A DNA stretch of 64,000 nt, taken from assembly GCA_024234325.1 (NCBI GenBank), contig JACKOJ010000009.1:28649-92648 (forward strand). The letters are read 5' to 3'. The stretch is from Pseudomonadales bacterium (GTDB lineage: Bacteria; Pseudomonadota; Gammaproteobacteria; Pseudomonadales; Pseudohongiellaceae). This document shows, one piece after another, positions 1 to 13,764 of the stretch (the first letter of the stretch is position 1; every line of letters begins with the position of its first letter). A model generated the notes under the pieces. That model saw only the letters and a program-made list of their open reading frames with translations, was not told the origin of the DNA and made no database searches. The position numbers and the translations under genes are program-made.

Positions 1-3000
1 GCGCGAAACCGCAGAAGTGTGGGATATTCTCGCCGAAGTGATCCGCGAACACCCGGTACTGCTGAACCGTGCGCCGACTCTGCACCGTCTGGGTATCCAG
101 GCATTCGAGCCCGTGCTGATCGAAGGCAAGGCGATCCAGTTGCACCCGCTGGTGTGTGCGGCCTATAACGCCGACTTCGACGGTGACCAGATGGCCGTTC
201 ACGTGCCGCTGACCCTGGAAGCCCAGTTGGAAGCGCGTACGCTGATGATGTCCACCAACAACATCCTCGCTCCTGCGAGCGGTGAGCCGATCATCGTGCC
301 GTCCCAGGACGTGGTACTGGGTCTGTACTACATGACCCGCGCCCGTGTGAACGCGCAGGGTGAGGGCATGGTGTTCTCCGATGCCGCCGAGGTGCAGCGC
401 GCCTATGAAACCGGCAGCGTGCACCTGCAGGCCCGTATCAAGGCCCGTATCTCCGCGACTACCTTTAACAGCGAAGGCGAGAAAGTGACGACTCGCGAGA
501 TGGTGGAGACCACTGTCGGCCGTGTGCTGCTGTTCAACATTGTTCCGGACGGGCTGCCCTTCTCCATGGTCAACCAGAAGATGACCAAGAAGCAGATCTC
601 CGGCATTCTGAACGCCTGCTACCGCTATGTCGGCCTGAAAGAGACGGTGATCTTCGCAGACCAGTTGATGTATACCGGTTACAAGTATTCCACCCGTTCC
701 GGTTCTTCCATTGGTGTGAACGACTTCGTTATTCCCGACGAGAAGGCTTCCATCATTGCGCAGGCCGATGCGGAAGTGGAAGAGATCGAGAACCAGTACG
801 CATCCGGTCTGGTAACCCAGGGCGAGAAGTACAACAAGGTGATCGATATCTGGTCCCGTGCCAACGACCTGGTGGCCAAGTCCATGATGGACGGTCTGGC
901 TACCGAGCCCGTGATCAACAAGGAAGGCAAGGAAGAGCGTCAGGAGTCTTTCAACTCCGTGTACATCTACGCCGACTCCGGTGCCCGGGGCTCGCCCGCC
1001 CAGATCCGTCAGCTCGCCGGTATGCGAGGCCTGATGGCACGTCCGGACGGCTCCATCATCGAGACGCCGATTACGGCGAACTTCCGTGAAGGTCTGAGCG
1101 TGGTGCAGTACTTCACCTCGACCCACGGTGCCCGTAAGGGTCTGGCGGATACCGCTCTGAAAACTGCGAACTCCGGTTACCTGACCCGTCGTCTGGTGGA
1201 CATTTCCCAGGACCTGGTCATCACCGAGCACGATTGCGGAACCATTGACGGTCTGGTCATGCGTCCCGTGATCGAGGGCGGTGACATCATTGCGCCGCTG
1301 GGCGATCGCGTACTGGGTCGTGTGCTCACGCAGGACGTGGTGAACGAAGAGACCGGTGAAGTCGTTGTGCCGGCTGGCGATATGGTTGACGAGCGTCTGG
1401 TCGAGAAGCTCGACTCTCTTGGTGTGGACGAGGTGCACGTGCGCTCTCCCATCACCTGTGAAACCCGCTTCGGCATCTGTCGTCTGTGCTATGGCCGTGA
1501 CCTGGCCCGTGGCCATCTGGCCAACGTCGGTGAGGCGGTGGGTGTGATTGCCGCCCAGTCCATCGGTGAACCGGGTACCCAGTTGACGATGCGTACCTTC
1601 CACATCGGTGGTGCGGCATCCCGTGCCACGGCTGCGGACAACGTACAGGTCAAGAACAAGGGCAGTGTGCAACTGCACAACATGAAGACCGTGGAAAACG
1701 CCCAGGGCAACCTGGTCGTGGTGTCCCGTTCCGGGGAGCTGCTGGTCTCTGACGAAGGCGGTCGTGAGCGCGAGAAGTACAAGCTGCCCTACGGTGCCGT
1801 GATCAACCTGGACAAGTCCCAGAAGGTCGAGGCCGGTCAGGTTGTGGCCACCTGGGATCCGCACACGCACCCGATCATCTCCGAGGTGGCGGGTAAAGTG
1901 GCCTTCGCCAACATGGAAGAAGGCATCACTGTGCGCCGTCAGACGGATGAAATTACCGGTCTGTCCAGCCTCTCGGTAATTGACCCGGCAGAGCGTTCCT
2001 CTGCGGCGAAAGAGCTGCGCCCGGCGGTGACCCTGCTGGATGCCAAGGGCAAGGAACTGTGCATCCCCGGCACTAACGTGCCCGCGCATTACTTCCTGCC
2101 CGCCAACGCGATTATCGCGATTCAGGACGGTGTCATGCTGAATATCGGTGACGTTATCGCCCGTATTCCGCAGGAAGGCTCCAAGACCCGTGACATCACC
2201 GGGGGTCTGCCCCGCGTGGCCGACCTGTTCGAGGCGCGCAAACCGAAAGAGCCGGCCATTCTGGCCGAGATCTCCGGTACCGTGTCCTTCGGCAAGGAAA
2301 CCAAGGGCAAGCGTCGCCTGATCATCACGCCGAAGGATGGCGTGAACCCGATCGATGGCAGCGGTTTCTACGAAACCCTGATTCCGAAGTGGCGCACCAT
2401 GACCGTCTTCGAGGGGGAATTCATCGAGAAGGGTGAAATCGTGTCCGACGGCCCGCCCTCTCCGCACGACATTCTGCGCCTGAAGGGTGTGGAGGCACTG
2501 TCCGAGTACATCGTGAACGAGGTGCAGGAAGTGTATCGACTCCAGGGTGTGCGCATTAACGACAAGCACATCGAAGTGATTGTGCGTCAGATGCTGCGCA
2601 AGGTGGAGATCACCTCAACCGGCGACAGCAGCTTCATCAAGGGTGAGCAGGTCACGCTGACACAGGTGGCGGAAGAGAACGACAAGATGCGGGATCAGGA
2701 CAAGGTGGAATGCCGCTACGAGCGTATGCTCCTCGGTATCACCAAGGCCTCTCTGGCGACCGAGTCCTTCATCTCCGCGGCCTCGTTCCAGGAGACGACC
2801 CGAGTCCTGACCGAAGCAGCCGTGACCGGCAAACGCGATTTCCTCCGTGGTCTGAAGGAAAACGTGGTGGTGGGTCGTCTGATTCCGGCCGGTACCGGTC
2901 TGGCCTATCACGAGTCCCGCAAGCGCGCCGCGCTTGAGGCAGCAGAGGTGGAAACCGCCACTGTCAGCGCGAGTGATGTGGAAGCGGCTCTGACCGAAGC

Positions 3001-3019
3001 CCTCAAGGGAGAGGGTTGA
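1..3019 (+). CDS. rpoC: DNA-directed RNA polymerase subunit beta' (5' end outside the window)
   Basis: Beta' forms the active-site half of RNA polymerase. The frame is already open at base 2, so the gene starts upstream; by comparison with E. coli RpoC about 400 N-terminal residues are missing. The catalytic magnesium motif [12 protein letters not shown] is at about 150-190, followed by the bridge-helix/trigger-loop region and the conserved C-terminus (motifs [20 protein letters not shown]). The second zinc-binding cysteine cluster is visible around 1470-1490 ([16 protein letters not shown]). The tail beyond the conserved region is short and acidic. It is the last gene of the rpoBC unit; a terminator follows 27 bases after the stop. 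Identification is certain. Confidence 0.99.
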   Translation, partial: RETAEVWDILAEVIREHPVLLNRAPTLHRLGIQAFEPVLIEGKAIQLHPLVCAAYNADFDGDQMAVHVPLTLEAQLEARTLMMSTNNILAPASGEPIIVPSQDVVLGLYYMTRARVNAQGEGMVFSDAAEVQRAYETGSVHLQARIKARISATTFNSEGEKVTTREMVETTVGRVLLFNIVPDGLPFSMVNQKMTKKQISGILNACYRYVGLKETVIFADQLMYTGYKYSTRSGSSIGVNDFVIPDEKASIIAQADAEVEEIENQYASGLVTQGEKYNKVIDIWSRANDLVAKSMMDGLATEPVINKEGKEERQESFNSVYIYADSGARGSPAQIRQLAGMRGLMARPDGSIIETPITANFREGLSVVQYFTSTHGARKGLADTALKTANSGYLTRRLVDISQDLVITEHDCGTIDGLVMRPVIEGGDIIAPLGDRVLGRVLTQDVVNEETGEVVVPAGDMVDERLVEKLDSLGVDEVHVRSPITCETRFGICRLCYGRDLARGHLANVGEAVGVIAAQSIGEPGTQLTMRTFHIGGAASRATAADNVQVKNKGSVQLHNMKTVENAQGNLVVVSRSGELLVSDEGGREREKYKLPYGAVINLDKSQKVEAGQVVATWDPHTHPIISEVAGKVAFANMEEGITVRRQTDEITGLSSLSVIDPAERSSAAKELRPAVTLLDAKGKELCIPGTNVPAHYFLPANAIIAIQDGVMLNIGDVIARIPQEGSKTRDITGGLPRVADLFEARKPKEPAILAEISGTVSFGKETKGKRRLIITPKDGVNPIDGSGFYETLIPKWRTMTVFEGEFIEKGEIVSDGPPSPHDILRLKGVEALSEYIVNEVQEVYRLQGVRINDKHIEVIVRQMLRKVEITSTGDSSFIKGEQVTLTQVAEENDKMRDQDKVECRYERMLLGITKASLATESFISAASFQETTRVLTEAAVTGKRDFLRGLKENVVVGRLIPAGTGLAYHESRKRAALEAAEVETATVSASDVEAALTEALKGEG

Positions 3020-3045
3020 GAGTCAGGCAATAGAAGTTGACTAAG

Positions 3046-3080
3046 GGGTGCGAGGTCTTTAAACTCTCGCATCCTTTATT
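3046..3080 (+). terminator. Intrinsic terminator after rpoC
   Basis: A 9-bp stem (3046-3054 with 3066-3074, one G-T pair) closes an 11-base loop and is followed directly by TTTATT. It lies just after the rpoC stop and would separate rpoBC from the str operon. Confidence 0.75.
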
Positions 3081-3151
3081 CCGGGTATTGTGGGTTCATG
3101 TCCCTGAAAAGGGCACAGGCCGGATCCGTTGCGCTCGTCGCATCATCCCCG

Positions 3152-3239
3152 GAAGCGTGGCGAGCCACGCTTCAGCAAGATTGTCAGCAACTGCAGTGAG
3201 TAACAACAGGTTGATATCCGGCGGCTATATGGCCGCCGG
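3152..3239 (+). promoter_or_regulatory. Two strong hairpins in the rpsL leader
   Basis: Between the rpoC terminator and rpsL there are two perfect inverted repeats. The first has 9-bp arms at 3152-3160 and 3165-3173 around the tetraloop CGAG. The second has 8-bp arms at 3218-3225 and 3232-3239 around a 6-base loop, about 43 bases before the rpsL start. Neither has a proper T-run, so they look like leader-RNA structure rather than terminators. I found no convincing promoter in 3081-3281. Function is unknown. Confidence 0.5.
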
Positions 3240-3281
3240 TGTATTTGAATATAAGCAAAGAAAGCTAGGCAGGAGTAATGA

Positions 3282-3656
3282 ATGGCCACTATTAACCAGC
3301 TGGTTCGTAAGCCAAGACAGAGCAAAGTGAGCAAGAGCGACGTTCCCGCTTTGCAAGGTTGCCCCCAGCGACGCGGCGTATGCACCCGTGTATACACCAC
3401 AACCCCGAAGAAGCCGAACTCGGCACTGCGTAAGGTGTGCCGTGTGCGCCTGACCAATGGCTACGAGGTCACCTCCTACATTGGTGGTGAAGGCCACAAC
3501 CTGCAGGAACACTCTGTTGTCCTGATCCGTGGCGGTCGTGTAAAGGACTTGCCGGGTGTGCGTTACCACACAGTGCGTGGCAGCCTGGATACTTCCGGCG
3601 TGTCCGATCGTAAGCAGGGCCGTTCCAAGTACGGTGCCAAGCGACCCAAGTCATAA
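3282..3656 (+). CDS. rpsL: 30S ribosomal protein S12
   Basis: S12 sits at the decoding centre of the 30S subunit and controls translational accuracy. The protein is 124 residues, the usual length. The decoding loop reads [11 protein letters not shown], and the second loop reads [13 protein letters not shown]. The lysines and proline that mutate to streptomycin resistance (E. coli K42, K87, P90) are all wild type. Asp in the second loop is the residue methylthiolated by RimO in relatives. The ATG has a good ribosome site (AGGAGT) eight bases upstream. First gene of the str operon. Confidence 0.99.
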   Translation: MATINQLVRKPRQSKVSKSDVPALQGCPQRRGVCTRVYTTTPKKPNSALRKVCRVRLTNGYEVTSYIGGEGHNLQEHSVVLIRGGRVKDLPGVRYHTVRGSLDTSGVSDRKQGRSKYGAKRPKS

Positions 3657-3746
3657 GATTTTATTGCAGTAACAGTAAGGCCGGATGCCGTTGACACAAT
3701 TCCGTGTCCCCGGGAATTCCGGATGACCTGAACCGAAGAGGTAGAT

Positions 3747-4217
3747 ATGCCAAGAAGACGCGTAGTGGCGAAGCGGGAAGTCCTGCCTGACGCCAAGTAT
3801 GGAAGTAAAGTGCTTGCCAAGTTCATGAACCATGTCATGGAAGATGGCAAGAAGTCCGTCGCCGAAAAAATCGTTTACGGCGCTCTCGAAACAGTCAAGA
3901 AGCAGTCCAGTGCCGATCCGCTCGAAACCTTCGAGAAAGCCCTGGATGCAATCGCCCCGATGGTGGAAGTGAAATCCCGTCGTGTGGGTGGTGCCACCTA
4001 TCAGGTTCCCGTTGAAGTGCGCCCCGAGCGCCGTGCCGCCCTGGCCATGCGTTGGCTGGTGGAGCACTCCCGCAAGCGCGGTGAGAAGTCCATGGCTCTG
4101 CGTCTGGCAGGCGAAATCAACGACGCAGCGAACGGTCGCGGCAGTGCCGTGAAGAAGCGTGAAGACGTGCATCGCATGGCGGAAGCCAACCGCGCGTTCT
4201 CGCATTACCGTTTCTGA
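3747..4217 (+). CDS. rpsG: 30S ribosomal protein S7
   Basis: S7 starts assembly of the 30S head and contacts the E-site tRNA. The 156-residue product begins [15 protein letters not shown] and carries the typical beta-hairpin region [12 protein letters not shown]. It is second in the str operon, 90 bases after rpsL. In E. coli S7 represses its operon by binding the rpsL-rpsG spacer; the spacer here (3657-3746) could play that part, but I did not establish the fold. Ribosome site GAGG lies before the ATG. Confidence 0.99.
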   Translation: MPRRRVVAKREVLPDAKYGSKVLAKFMNHVMEDGKKSVAEKIVYGALETVKKQSSADPLETFEKALDAIAPMVEVKSRRVGGATYQVPVEVRPERRAALAMRWLVEHSRKRGEKSMALRLAGEINDAANGRGSAVKKREDVHRMAEANRAFSHYRF

Positions 4218-4257
4218 TCATCCTATTCAATTCACTTAATTTATCGAAGGTACGATT

Positions 4258-6351
<2,094 letters not shown>

Positions 6352-6417
6352 TGCAGACGGGCGGCGGCGCCGCCCGTGTCCGGACTTCTTTAATTGACGC
6401 TTTAATGAGGTGATATT

Positions 6418-7611
6418 GTGGCGAAGAGCAAGTTTGAACGAAATAAGACGCACGTCAACGTAGGCACGATTGGTCACGTTGACCACGGCAAGACAACGCT
6501 GACAGCGGCGCTGACGCGCGTATGCGCGGAAGTGTGGGGCGGTGAAGCCCGCAACTTTGACCAGATTGATAATGCGCCCGAAGAAAGAGAGCGTGGTATC
6601 ACGATCAACACAGCGCACGTGGAGTACGACTCTGCGATTCGTCACTACGCGCACGTTGACTGCCCCGGTCACGCGGACTACGTAAAGAACATGATTACCG
6701 GTGCTGCGCAGATGGACGGCGCGATCCTGGTGGTATCCGCTGCTGACGGCCCCATGCCGCAGACGCGCGAGCACATCCTGCTGTCCCGTCAGGTGGGCGT
6801 ACCGTACATCGTTGTGTTCATGAACAAGGCAGACATGGTGGATGACGCCGAGCTGCTGGAACTGGTAGAGATGGAAGTGCGCGAGCTGCTGGAGACTTAC
6901 GAGTTCCCGGGCGACGACACGCCGATCATCATCGGTTCTGCGCTGATGGCGCTGGAAGGCAAAGACGACAACGAGATGGGCACTTCTGCCGTGAAGAAGC
7001 TGGTAGAGACTCTGGACAGCTACATTCCGGATCCGGTGCGTGACATCGAGAAGCCGTTCCTGCTGCCGATCGAAGACGTGTTCTCCATCTCTGGCCGCGG
7101 CACAGTGGTCACCGGTCGTGTAGAGCGTGGCATTGTGAAAGTGGGCGACGAGATCGAGATCGTGGGTCTGCGTGCGACCTCCAAGACTACCTGTACCGGT
7201 GTTGAGATGTTCCGCAAGCTGCTGGACGAAGGCCGTGCGGGCGAGAACGTGGGTGTACTGCTGCGCGGTACCAAGCGTGAGGAAGTGGAGCGTGGTCAGG
7301 TACTGGCCAAGCCCGGTTCAATCACTCCGCACACCAAGTTCGAAGCAGAGGTGTACATTCTGAGCAAGGACGAAGGGGGCCGTCACACGCCGTTCTTCAA
7401 GGGTTACCGTCCGCAGTTCTACTTCCGTACGACAGACGTGACAGGTGCATGTGAGCTGCCCGAAGGCGTTGAGATGGTGATGCCGGGTGACAACGTGAAG
7501 ATGAGCGTAACGCTGATCAACCCGATTGCGATGGATGAAGGTCTGCGTTTTGCGATCCGTGAAGGTGGCCGTACAGTAGGCGCCGGCGTCGTCGCGAAGA
7601 TCTTCGAGTAA
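6418..7611 (+). CDS. tuf: Elongation factor Tu
   Basis: EF-Tu carries aminoacyl-tRNA to the ribosomal A site. The protein has 397 residues with [10 protein letters not shown] (G1), [13 protein letters not shown] (G3) and NKAD (G4), then beta-barrel domains 2 and 3. The start is GTG, as in E. coli tufA. It is the last gene of the str operon and is followed by a strong terminator. Many gammaproteobacteria keep a second tuf elsewhere; none is in this window. Confidence 0.99.
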   Translation: MAKSKFERNKTHVNVGTIGHVDHGKTTLTAALTRVCAEVWGGEARNFDQIDNAPEERERGITINTAHVEYDSAIRHYAHVDCPGHADYVKNMITGAAQMDGAILVVSAADGPMPQTREHILLSRQVGVPYIVVFMNKADMVDDAELLELVEMEVRELLETYEFPGDDTPIIIGSALMALEGKDDNEMGTSAVKKLVETLDSYIPDPVRDIEKPFLLPIEDVFSISGRGTVVTGRVERGIVKVGDEIEIVGLRATSKTTCTGVEMFRKLLDEGRAGENVGVLLRGTKREEVERGQVLAKPGSITPHTKFEAEVYILSKDEGGRHTPFFKGYRPQFYFRTTDVTGACELPEGVEMVMPGDNVKMSVTLINPIAMDEGLRFAIREGGRTVGAGVVAKIFE

Positions 7612-7622
7612 GTTGAAGAGCA

Positions 7623-7655
7623 GGGCGGTGTCTGTTGGGCACCGCCCTTTTTCTT
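7623..7655 (+). terminator. Intrinsic terminator of the str operon
   Basis: Perfect 8-bp GC-rich stem (GGGCGGTG at 7623-7630, CACCGCCC at 7640-7647) with a 9-base loop, followed by TTTTT. It starts 12 bases after the tuf stop. Confidence 0.9.
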
Positions 7656-7705
7656 GCCTGCAGGAAAGGGATTGAACGGAAGTCTCAGGGACCACGTTCT
7701 TTCGC

Positions 7706-7734
7706 TTGACATGGCACGTGCGCGACCTTAGAAT
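7706..7734 (+). promoter_or_regulatory. S10 operon promoter
   Basis: A consensus -35 TTGACA (7706-7711), a 17-bp spacer and a near-consensus -10 TAGAAT (7729-7734). It lies between the tuf terminator and rpsJ, giving a predicted leader of roughly 85 bases. This is much shorter than the E. coli S10 leader of about 170 bases that carries the L4 control site. Confidence 0.85.
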
Positions 7735-7824
7735 CTCGCTTCCATTTTTTCGGTATTGTTTTCCGAACAAATAACAGCGTTCAGTAACTGTTTCATTTAA
7801 AAAGTATTTTGGAGAGTTGAGTAG

Positions 7825-8136
<312 letters not shown>

Positions 8137-8309
8137 TGCCTTCTGGGTATCAAGCCGGTGTTGCACCTAGTTTGCGGCAGCGCAGCGAACAGACCGGGTT
8201 GCCGGTCCTTAACATGCTCTTGGGGCAGCGTTTCGTCCTGAAGCAGACATGGTGTAATGCGAAAGCAGCCATAGCGGGTTTCAGCCCCGTACACGATGAG
8301 GTTTAAAAA
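8137..8309 (+). promoter_or_regulatory. Long rpsJ-rplC spacer with a hairpin
   Basis: 173 bases separate rpsJ from rplC, the longest gap inside the S10-spc-alpha block. It contains a stable small hairpin (GACCGG at 8192-8197, loop GTTG, CCGGTC at 8202-8207). No promoter of useful quality and no coding potential were seen. A ribosomal-protein control site is possible but unproven. Confidence 0.35.
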
Positions 8310-8963
8310 ATGTCGATTGGTTTAGTCGGTCGAAAAAGCGGCATGACCCGCGTTTTCACTGAGGCAGGTTTGTCTATTCCGGTAACGGTCGTCGAGGTTG
8401 CCCCGAATCGGGTGACCCAGATCAAAACCGAAGAGGTTGACGGCTACAGCGCTGTGCAGGTGACTACCGGTGCACGCAAGGCGTCACGCGTTTCCAAATC
8501 CCTGGCCGGGCATTTTGCCAAAGCGGGTACCGAAGCCGGTACCGGGCTGTGGGAGTTCCGTGCCGACGCGGCTGAGCTCGGCGATCTGGCGGCAGGCAAT
8601 GAACTGACCGTAGAGCGCTTTGAAGCGGGCCAGAAAGTCGATGTCACCGGTACCTCCAAGGGTAAGGGATATCAGGGCACCATCAAGCGCCACAATTTCC
8701 ACATGCAGGATGCCACTCACGGTAACTCGCTGTCTCACCGGGTTCCGGGTTCTATTGGCCAGTGCCAGACCCCCGGTCGTGTCTGGAAGGGCAAGAAGAT
8801 GTCAGGTCACATGGGTGATGTGCGTGTTACCACCCAGAGCCTTGAGATTGTGCAGGTTGATGTTGAAAACAATCTGCTGCTCGTGAAGGGGGCGCTGCCA
8901 GGTGCCACCGGTTCTGACGTCATCATTCGTCCCTCTGTTAAGTCAAAAGCGTCCAAGGGGTAA
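8310..8963 (+). CDS. rplC: 50S ribosomal protein L3
   Basis: L3 is an early 50S assembly protein whose long loop reaches the peptidyl transferase centre. It is 217 residues. The loop motif [20 protein letters not shown] contains the glutamine that PrmB methylates in E. coli. The ATG has GAGG upstream. Only three bases separate its stop from the rplD start. Confidence 0.99.
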   Translation: MSIGLVGRKSGMTRVFTEAGLSIPVTVVEVAPNRVTQIKTEEVDGYSAVQVTTGARKASRVSKSLAGHFAKAGTEAGTGLWEFRADAAELGDLAAGNELTVERFEAGQKVDVTGTSKGKGYQGTIKRHNFHMQDATHGNSLSHRVPGSIGQCQTPGRVWKGKKMSGHMGDVRVTTQSLEIVQVDVENNLLLVKGALPGATGSDVIIRPSVKSKASKG

Positions 8964-8966
8964 GCA

Positions 8967-9587
8967 ATGGAATTGAATATTGCAATGCCCGGCAACAAAG
9001 CGGGTAAAGAAAAAGTTTCCATCTCCGATGCCACATTTGCGCGTGAGTTCAACGAAGCGCTGGTGCATCAGACAGTGACCACCTTCCTGGCGGGTGCCCG
9101 TCAGGGTTCCGTCAAGCAGAAGACACGCTCCGAAGTGAGCGGCGGTGGTCGCAAGCCGTGGCGCCAGAAGGGTACAGGCCGTGCGCGTGCCGGTACCACT
9201 CGTGGTCCGATCTGGCGTACAGGTGGTGTCACGTTTGCTGCGCGTCCCCAGGACCACAGCAAAAAGCTGAACAAGAAGATGTATCGCGGTGCAATGGCCT
9301 GCATCCTGTCCGAGCTGATCCGTCAGGGTCGTCTGCTGGTAGTGGATGAGTTCGTTGTTGCTTCCCACAAAACCAAGGATCTGGTCAGCAAGCTGAACGA
9401 GTATGCGCTGGACAACGTCCTGATCGTGGCGGAAGACATTGCCGAAGAACTGTTCCTGGCGGCACGCAACCTGCACAAGGTTGATGTTCTCGATGCAGCC
9501 GGTCTGGATCCTGTCAGCCTGATCGGCTTTGAAAAGGTGCTCATGACAGTGCCTGCGCTGAAGAAAGTTGAGGAGATGCTGTCGTGA
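8967..9587 (+). CDS. rplD: 50S ribosomal protein L4
   Basis: L4 binds 23S rRNA and lines the exit tunnel; in E. coli it also represses the S10 operon. The 206-residue product carries the tunnel loop region [19 protein letters not shown], where macrolide-resistance changes occur in other species; it looks wild type. Its stop overlaps the GTG start of rplW by four bases. Confidence 0.99.
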   Translation: MELNIAMPGNKAGKEKVSISDATFAREFNEALVHQTVTTFLAGARQGSVKQKTRSEVSGGGRKPWRQKGTGRARAGTTRGPIWRTGGVTFAARPQDHSKKLNKKMYRGAMACILSELIRQGRLLVVDEFVVASHKTKDLVSKLNEYALDNVLIVAEDIAEELFLAARNLHKVDVLDAAGLDPVSLIGFEKVLMTVPALKKVEEMLS

Positions 9588-9883
9588 ATCAAGCCAGACT
9601 CTATTCCGTTATTTTAGGCCCGCATATTTCCGAGAAGACCGCTCTGATGGCTGAAGACCATAACCAGATCGCCTTCAAGGTGCTCAGAGATGCGAGCAAG
9701 ACCGAGATCAAGGAAGCCATTGAAACGATTTTCAAGGTGACTGTTACTGGTCTGCAGGTTCTGAACGTCAAGGGTAAGACCAAGCGCAATGCGCGTGGCG
9801 GTATCCGTCAAAAATCACACTGGAAAAAGGCTTACGTTCAGTTGGCGCAGGGTCAGGAAATCGACTTTGCGGAACTGAGCTAA
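9584..9883 (+). CDS. rplW: 50S ribosomal protein L23
   Basis: L23 sits at the tunnel exit and is the docking site for trigger factor and SRP. It has 99 residues and begins [18 protein letters not shown], with the typical basic loop [21 protein letters not shown]. The start is GTG overlapping the rplD TGA (GTGA), which implies coupled translation. Confidence 0.98.
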   Translation: MNQARLYSVILGPHISEKTALMAEDHNQIAFKVLRDASKTEIKEAIETIFKVTVTGLQVLNVKGKTKRNARGGIRQKSHWKKAYVQLAQGQEIDFAELS

Positions 9884-9899
9884 GAGGGGGTTAACAGTC

Positions 9900-10730
<831 letters not shown>

Positions 10731-10754
10731 GGGCTCAAACTAGAGGAAATAAAA

Positions 10755-11030
10755 GTGCCACGTTCACTGAAAAAAGGTCCCTTCATAGACCTTCATTTGA
10801 TGAAGAAAGTGCAAACAGCGATGGAGAACAACGACAAGCGTCCCATCAAGACCTGGTCGCGTCGTTCCATGGTTTCTCCAGACATGATCGGTCTGACCAT
10901 TGCGGTGCATAACGGTCGCCAGCATGTGCCTGTATTTGTTTCCGAAGACATGGTTGGTCACAAACTGGGCGAATTCGCGCTGACCCGTACCTACAAGGGT
11001 CACGTGGCTGACAAGAAAGCCAAGCGCTAA
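10755..11030 (+). CDS. rpsS: 30S ribosomal protein S19
   Basis: S19 is a 30S head protein that forms a complex with S13. It is 91 residues ([19 protein letters not shown] start, [14 protein letters not shown] motif). The start is GTG with AGAGGAAA upstream; there is no nearby ATG in frame that keeps the conserved N-terminus. Confidence 0.98.
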   Translation: MPRSLKKGPFIDLHLMKKVQTAMENNDKRPIKTWSRRSMVSPDMIGLTIAVHNGRQHVPVFVSEDMVGHKLGEFALTRTYKGHVADKKAKR

Positions 11031-11045
11031 TACGGGGATATTGAG

Positions 11046-11378
11046 ATGGAAGTGGTAGCTAAATTGAAAGGCGCTCGGCTCTCCGCACAGAAGGCGAGAC
11101 TGGTTGCTGATCAGATCCGTGGCAAAGGCGTGGAAGAAGCGCTGCAGCTGCTGACGTTCAGCCCCAAGAAAGGCGCGGACATTATCAAAAAGGTGCTGGA
11201 TTCTGCGATTGCGAATGCCGAGCACAACGAAGGTGCCGATGTGGATGAGCTGAGAGTCTCAACCATCTATGTCGACGAAGGGTTAACCATGAAGCGGATT
11301 AGACCACGTGCCAAGGGAAGAGCGGATCGCATCTTCAAGCGCTCGTGCCATATTACCGTCAAAGTAGCCGACAAGTAG
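11046..11378 (+). CDS. rplV: 50S ribosomal protein L22
   Basis: L22 spans the 50S and lines the exit tunnel with L4. The 110-residue protein has the tunnel hairpin sequence [20 protein letters not shown]. It is followed by rpsC after 10 bases. Confidence 0.99.
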   Translation: MEVVAKLKGARLSAQKARLVADQIRGKGVEEALQLLTFSPKKGADIIKKVLDSAIANAEHNEGADVDELRVSTIYVDEGLTMKRIRPRAKGRADRIFKRSCHITVKVADK

Positions 11379-11388
11379 GGAGATAGGG

Positions 11389-12057
11389 ATGGGTCAAAAA
11401 GTACATCCAACCGGAATTCGGCTTGGTATCGTCAAGAAGCACACTTCCGTATGGTTTGCGGAAGGCAAGAACTATGCAGAGAACCTGCTGGTAGACCTGC
11501 AGGTGCGTGCGTTCCTGAGAAAGCAACTGGCGGCGGCCTCCGTGTCCCGCATCGATATCGAGCGTCCGGCGCAGACAGCCAGAATCACTATCCATACTGC
11601 TCGTCCCGGCATCGTGATTGGCAAGAAAGGGGAAGACGTCGAGACACTGCGTGCGACGCTGACCCAGAAGATGGGTGTGCCCGTGCACATCAACATCGAA
11701 GAGATTCGCAAGCCCGATCTGGACGCCCAACTGGTGGCGGACAGTGTGGCGCAGCAGCTTGAGCGTCGTGTGATGTTCCGTCGCGCCATGAAGCGTGTCG
11801 TACAGAACGCTATGCGCCAGGGCGCAGAAGGGATCAAGGTGCAGGTCGGTGGTCGTCTGGGTGGCGCAGAAATCGCCCGCTCCGAATGGTACCGCGAAGG
11901 CCGCGTGCCCTTGCACACCCTGCGTGCTGATATCGATTACGCGACCGCCGAAGCCAGCACCACCTATGGTCTGATCGGCGTGAAGGTGTGGATTTTCAAA
12001 GGCGAAGTGCTGAATCTGCACGAAGCAGCGCCGGCGCCACAGAAAGCGACTAAGTAG
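11389..12057 (+). CDS. rpsC: 30S ribosomal protein S3
   Basis: S3 forms part of the mRNA entry tunnel and helicase. It has 222 residues, with a KH domain ([12 protein letters not shown], the GXXG loop) in the middle and a C-terminal S3 domain ([17 protein letters not shown]). The ATG follows GGGAGATAGGG. Confidence 0.99.
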   Translation: MGQKVHPTGIRLGIVKKHTSVWFAEGKNYAENLLVDLQVRAFLRKQLAAASVSRIDIERPAQTARITIHTARPGIVIGKKGEDVETLRATLTQKMGVPVHINIEEIRKPDLDAQLVADSVAQQLERRVMFRRAMKRVVQNAMRQGAEGIKVQVGGRLGGAEIARSEWYREGRVPLHTLRADIDYATAEASTTYGLIGVKVWIFKGEVLNLHEAAPAPQKATK

Positions 12058-12068
12058 AGGTAGGCTCG

Positions 12069-12482
12069 ATGTTACAACCTAAGCGTACAAAATTTCGCAA
12101 GATGATGAAGGGCCGCAACCGCGGTCTGTCTCATCGCGGCAGCAATGTGGACTTCGGTGATTTCGGCCTGAAGGCTATTTCCCGCGGCCGTCTGACTGCG
12201 CGTCAGATCGAATCTGCCCGTCGTGCCATGACTCGTCACGTGAAGCGTGGCGGTAAAATCTGGATCCGCGTGTTCCCGGACAAGCCGATCACCCAGAAGC
12301 CTCTGGAAGTGCGTCAGGGTAAAGGTAAGGGTAGCGTGGAGTACTGGGTGGCCCAGATTCAGCCGGGTCGCATCATGTTTGAAATCGAAGGGGTTGATGA
12401 GGCGCTGGCCAGAGAGGCATTCGCCCTGGCATCTGCAAAGCTGCCGTTCGACACCGCATTTGTTAAACGGACGGTAATGTAA
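12069..12482 (+). CDS. rplP: 50S ribosomal protein L16
   Basis: L16 is a late assembly protein that helps place the A-site tRNA. The 137 residues start [19 protein letters not shown], as is typical. The stop TAA overlaps the next ATG by one base (TAATG), so translation of rpmC is probably coupled. Confidence 0.99.
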   Translation: MLQPKRTKFRKMMKGRNRGLSHRGSNVDFGDFGLKAISRGRLTARQIESARRAMTRHVKRGGKIWIRVFPDKPITQKPLEVRQGKGKGSVEYWVAQIQPGRIMFEIEGVDEALAREAFALASAKLPFDTAFVKRTVM

Positions 12483-12679
12483 TGAAAGCCAATGAGTTGC
12501 GCGAAAAAACCGTTGCAGAGCTGAACGAGCAGTTAAACGCGCTCTACCGCGATCAGTTCAGCGCCAGAATGCAAAAGAGTACCGGACAGCTTGCTCAGAC
12601 TCACCTGACTGGCAGCATCAAGAAAGAGATTGCCCGGATTAAGACGATCATTACGGAAAAAGAGAAAGTTGGGTCTTGA
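12482..12679 (+). CDS. rpmC: 50S ribosomal protein L29
   Basis: L29 is a small helical protein next to the tunnel exit. It has 65 residues ([18 protein letters not shown] start). The start overlaps the rplP stop by one base. Confidence 0.98.
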   Translation: MKANELREKTVAELNEQLNALYRDQFSARMQKSTGQLAQTHLTGSIKKEIARIKTIITEKEKVGS

Positions 12680-12681
12680 TT

Positions 12682-12960
12682 ATGACGCTTACTGAAACTG
12701 CAGCAGAAAAGAGAGGACGAACAGTCTCTGGTCGCGTAGTCAGCAACAAGATGGACAAGTCCATCGTTGTTCTGATCGAGCGTCGCGTGAAGCACCCGGT
12801 GTACGGCAAGTACATCACCCGTTCTTCCAAAGTACACGCCCACGATGCCAACAACGAGTGCAACGAAGGCGATACAGTGACCATTCGGGAAGTACGTCCC
12901 ATTTCCAAGACTAAAACCTGGTCTCTCGTCTCCATCGATGAGAAGGCGCTTGAGGTTTAA
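12682..12960 (+). CDS. rpsQ: 30S ribosomal protein S17
   Basis: S17 is a primary 16S rRNA binding protein of the OB fold. From the ATG at 12682 it has 92 residues, with the conserved core [20 protein letters not shown] and [13 protein letters not shown] at 12676 would add two residues and overlap the rpmC stop; I prefer the ATG because E. coli S17 starts with a similarly short leader. Confidence 0.97.
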   Translation: MTLTETAAEKRGRTVSGRVVSNKMDKSIVVLIERRVKHPVYGKYITRSSKVHAHDANNECNEGDTVTIREVRPISKTKTWSLVSIDEKALEV

Positions 12961-13039
12961 CAGGTATTAAATAGAGTTTGTTGGGCCTGGTGGTCCAGAA
13001 TCGCGGATGCGATAACCAGATAAGGTTCGGAGAGAATCG

Positions 13040-13408
13040 ATGATTCAAGTACAGTCATACCTCGATGTGGCAGATAACAGTGGTGCGAAGCGAGTAATGT
13101 GCATCAAAGTGCTGGGCGGCTCGCACCGTCGTTATGCTCGCATTGGCGATGTCATTAAAGTGACAGTGAAGGAAGCGATTCCACGAGGCAAGGTCAAGAA
13201 AGGCCAGGTGCTGACAGCTCTGGTTGTTCGCACGAAGAAAGGTGTTCGTCGTGGCGACGGCTCTCTCATCAAGTTTGATGACAATGCCGCCATCCTCCTG
13301 AACAACCAGCAGGCCCCAATCGGCACTCGTGTATTCGGACCGGTCACGCGTGAACTGCGTTCTGAAAAGTTTATGCGAATTATTTCTCTGGCACCTGAAG
13401 TGCTGTAA
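13040..13408 (+). CDS. rplN: 50S ribosomal protein L14
   Basis: L14 lies at the subunit interface and takes part in bridges to 16S rRNA. The 122 residues are a near-textbook match ([19 protein letters not shown] start). In E. coli the spc promoter lies just upstream of this gene; in the 79-base gap here (12961-13039) I could not find a convincing -35/-10 pair. Confidence 0.99.
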   Translation: MIQVQSYLDVADNSGAKRVMCIKVLGGSHRRYARIGDVIKVTVKEAIPRGKVKKGQVLTALVVRTKKGVRRGDGSLIKFDDNAAILLNNQQAPIGTRVFGPVTRELRSEKFMRIISLAPEVL

Positions 13409-13432
13409 GACAAAAGGTTGAGGCCGCGGATT

Positions 13433-13744
13433 ATGCGTAAGATTAAGTGCAATGACGAAGTGATTGTGATCGCTGGCAAGGACAAAGGTAAGCGTGGAAC
13501 AGTGACTCGTCTGGTTGGTGAAGACAAAGTGGTGGTCGGTGGTATCAACATCGTCAAGCGCCACACCAAGCCGAACCCGAATCTGGGTCAGGCTGGCGGA
13601 ATTATCGAGAAGGAAGCCGCGATCAATATTTCCAACATCGCGATCTTCAACCCGGAAAGCAGCAAGGCTGACCGTGTTGGCTTCAAGGTGGAAGACGGTA
13701 AGAAGACGCGGATTTTCAAGTCCACAAACAAAGCAATAGATTAA
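13433..13744 (+). CDS. rplX: 50S ribosomal protein L24
   Basis: L24 starts 50S assembly by binding the 5' end of 23S rRNA. The KOW motif is seen ([13 protein letters not shown]). I chose ATG 13433 (103 residues). An in-frame TTG at 13418 would add five residues that the family lacks, and AGGCCGCGGA lies ahead of the ATG. Confidence 0.98.
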   Translation: MRKIKCNDEVIVIAGKDKGKRGTVTRLVGEDKVVVGGINIVKRHTKPNPNLGQAGGIIEKEAAINISNIAIFNPESSKADRVGFKVEDGKKTRIFKSTNKAID

Positions 13745-13764
13745 CGTATATTCAGGTTGCCCAA

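Noticed and set aside
3037..3330. Possible small protein in the rpsL leader
   Set aside because: Spans the rpoC terminator and both leader hairpins and runs into rpsL; no ribosome site or motif.
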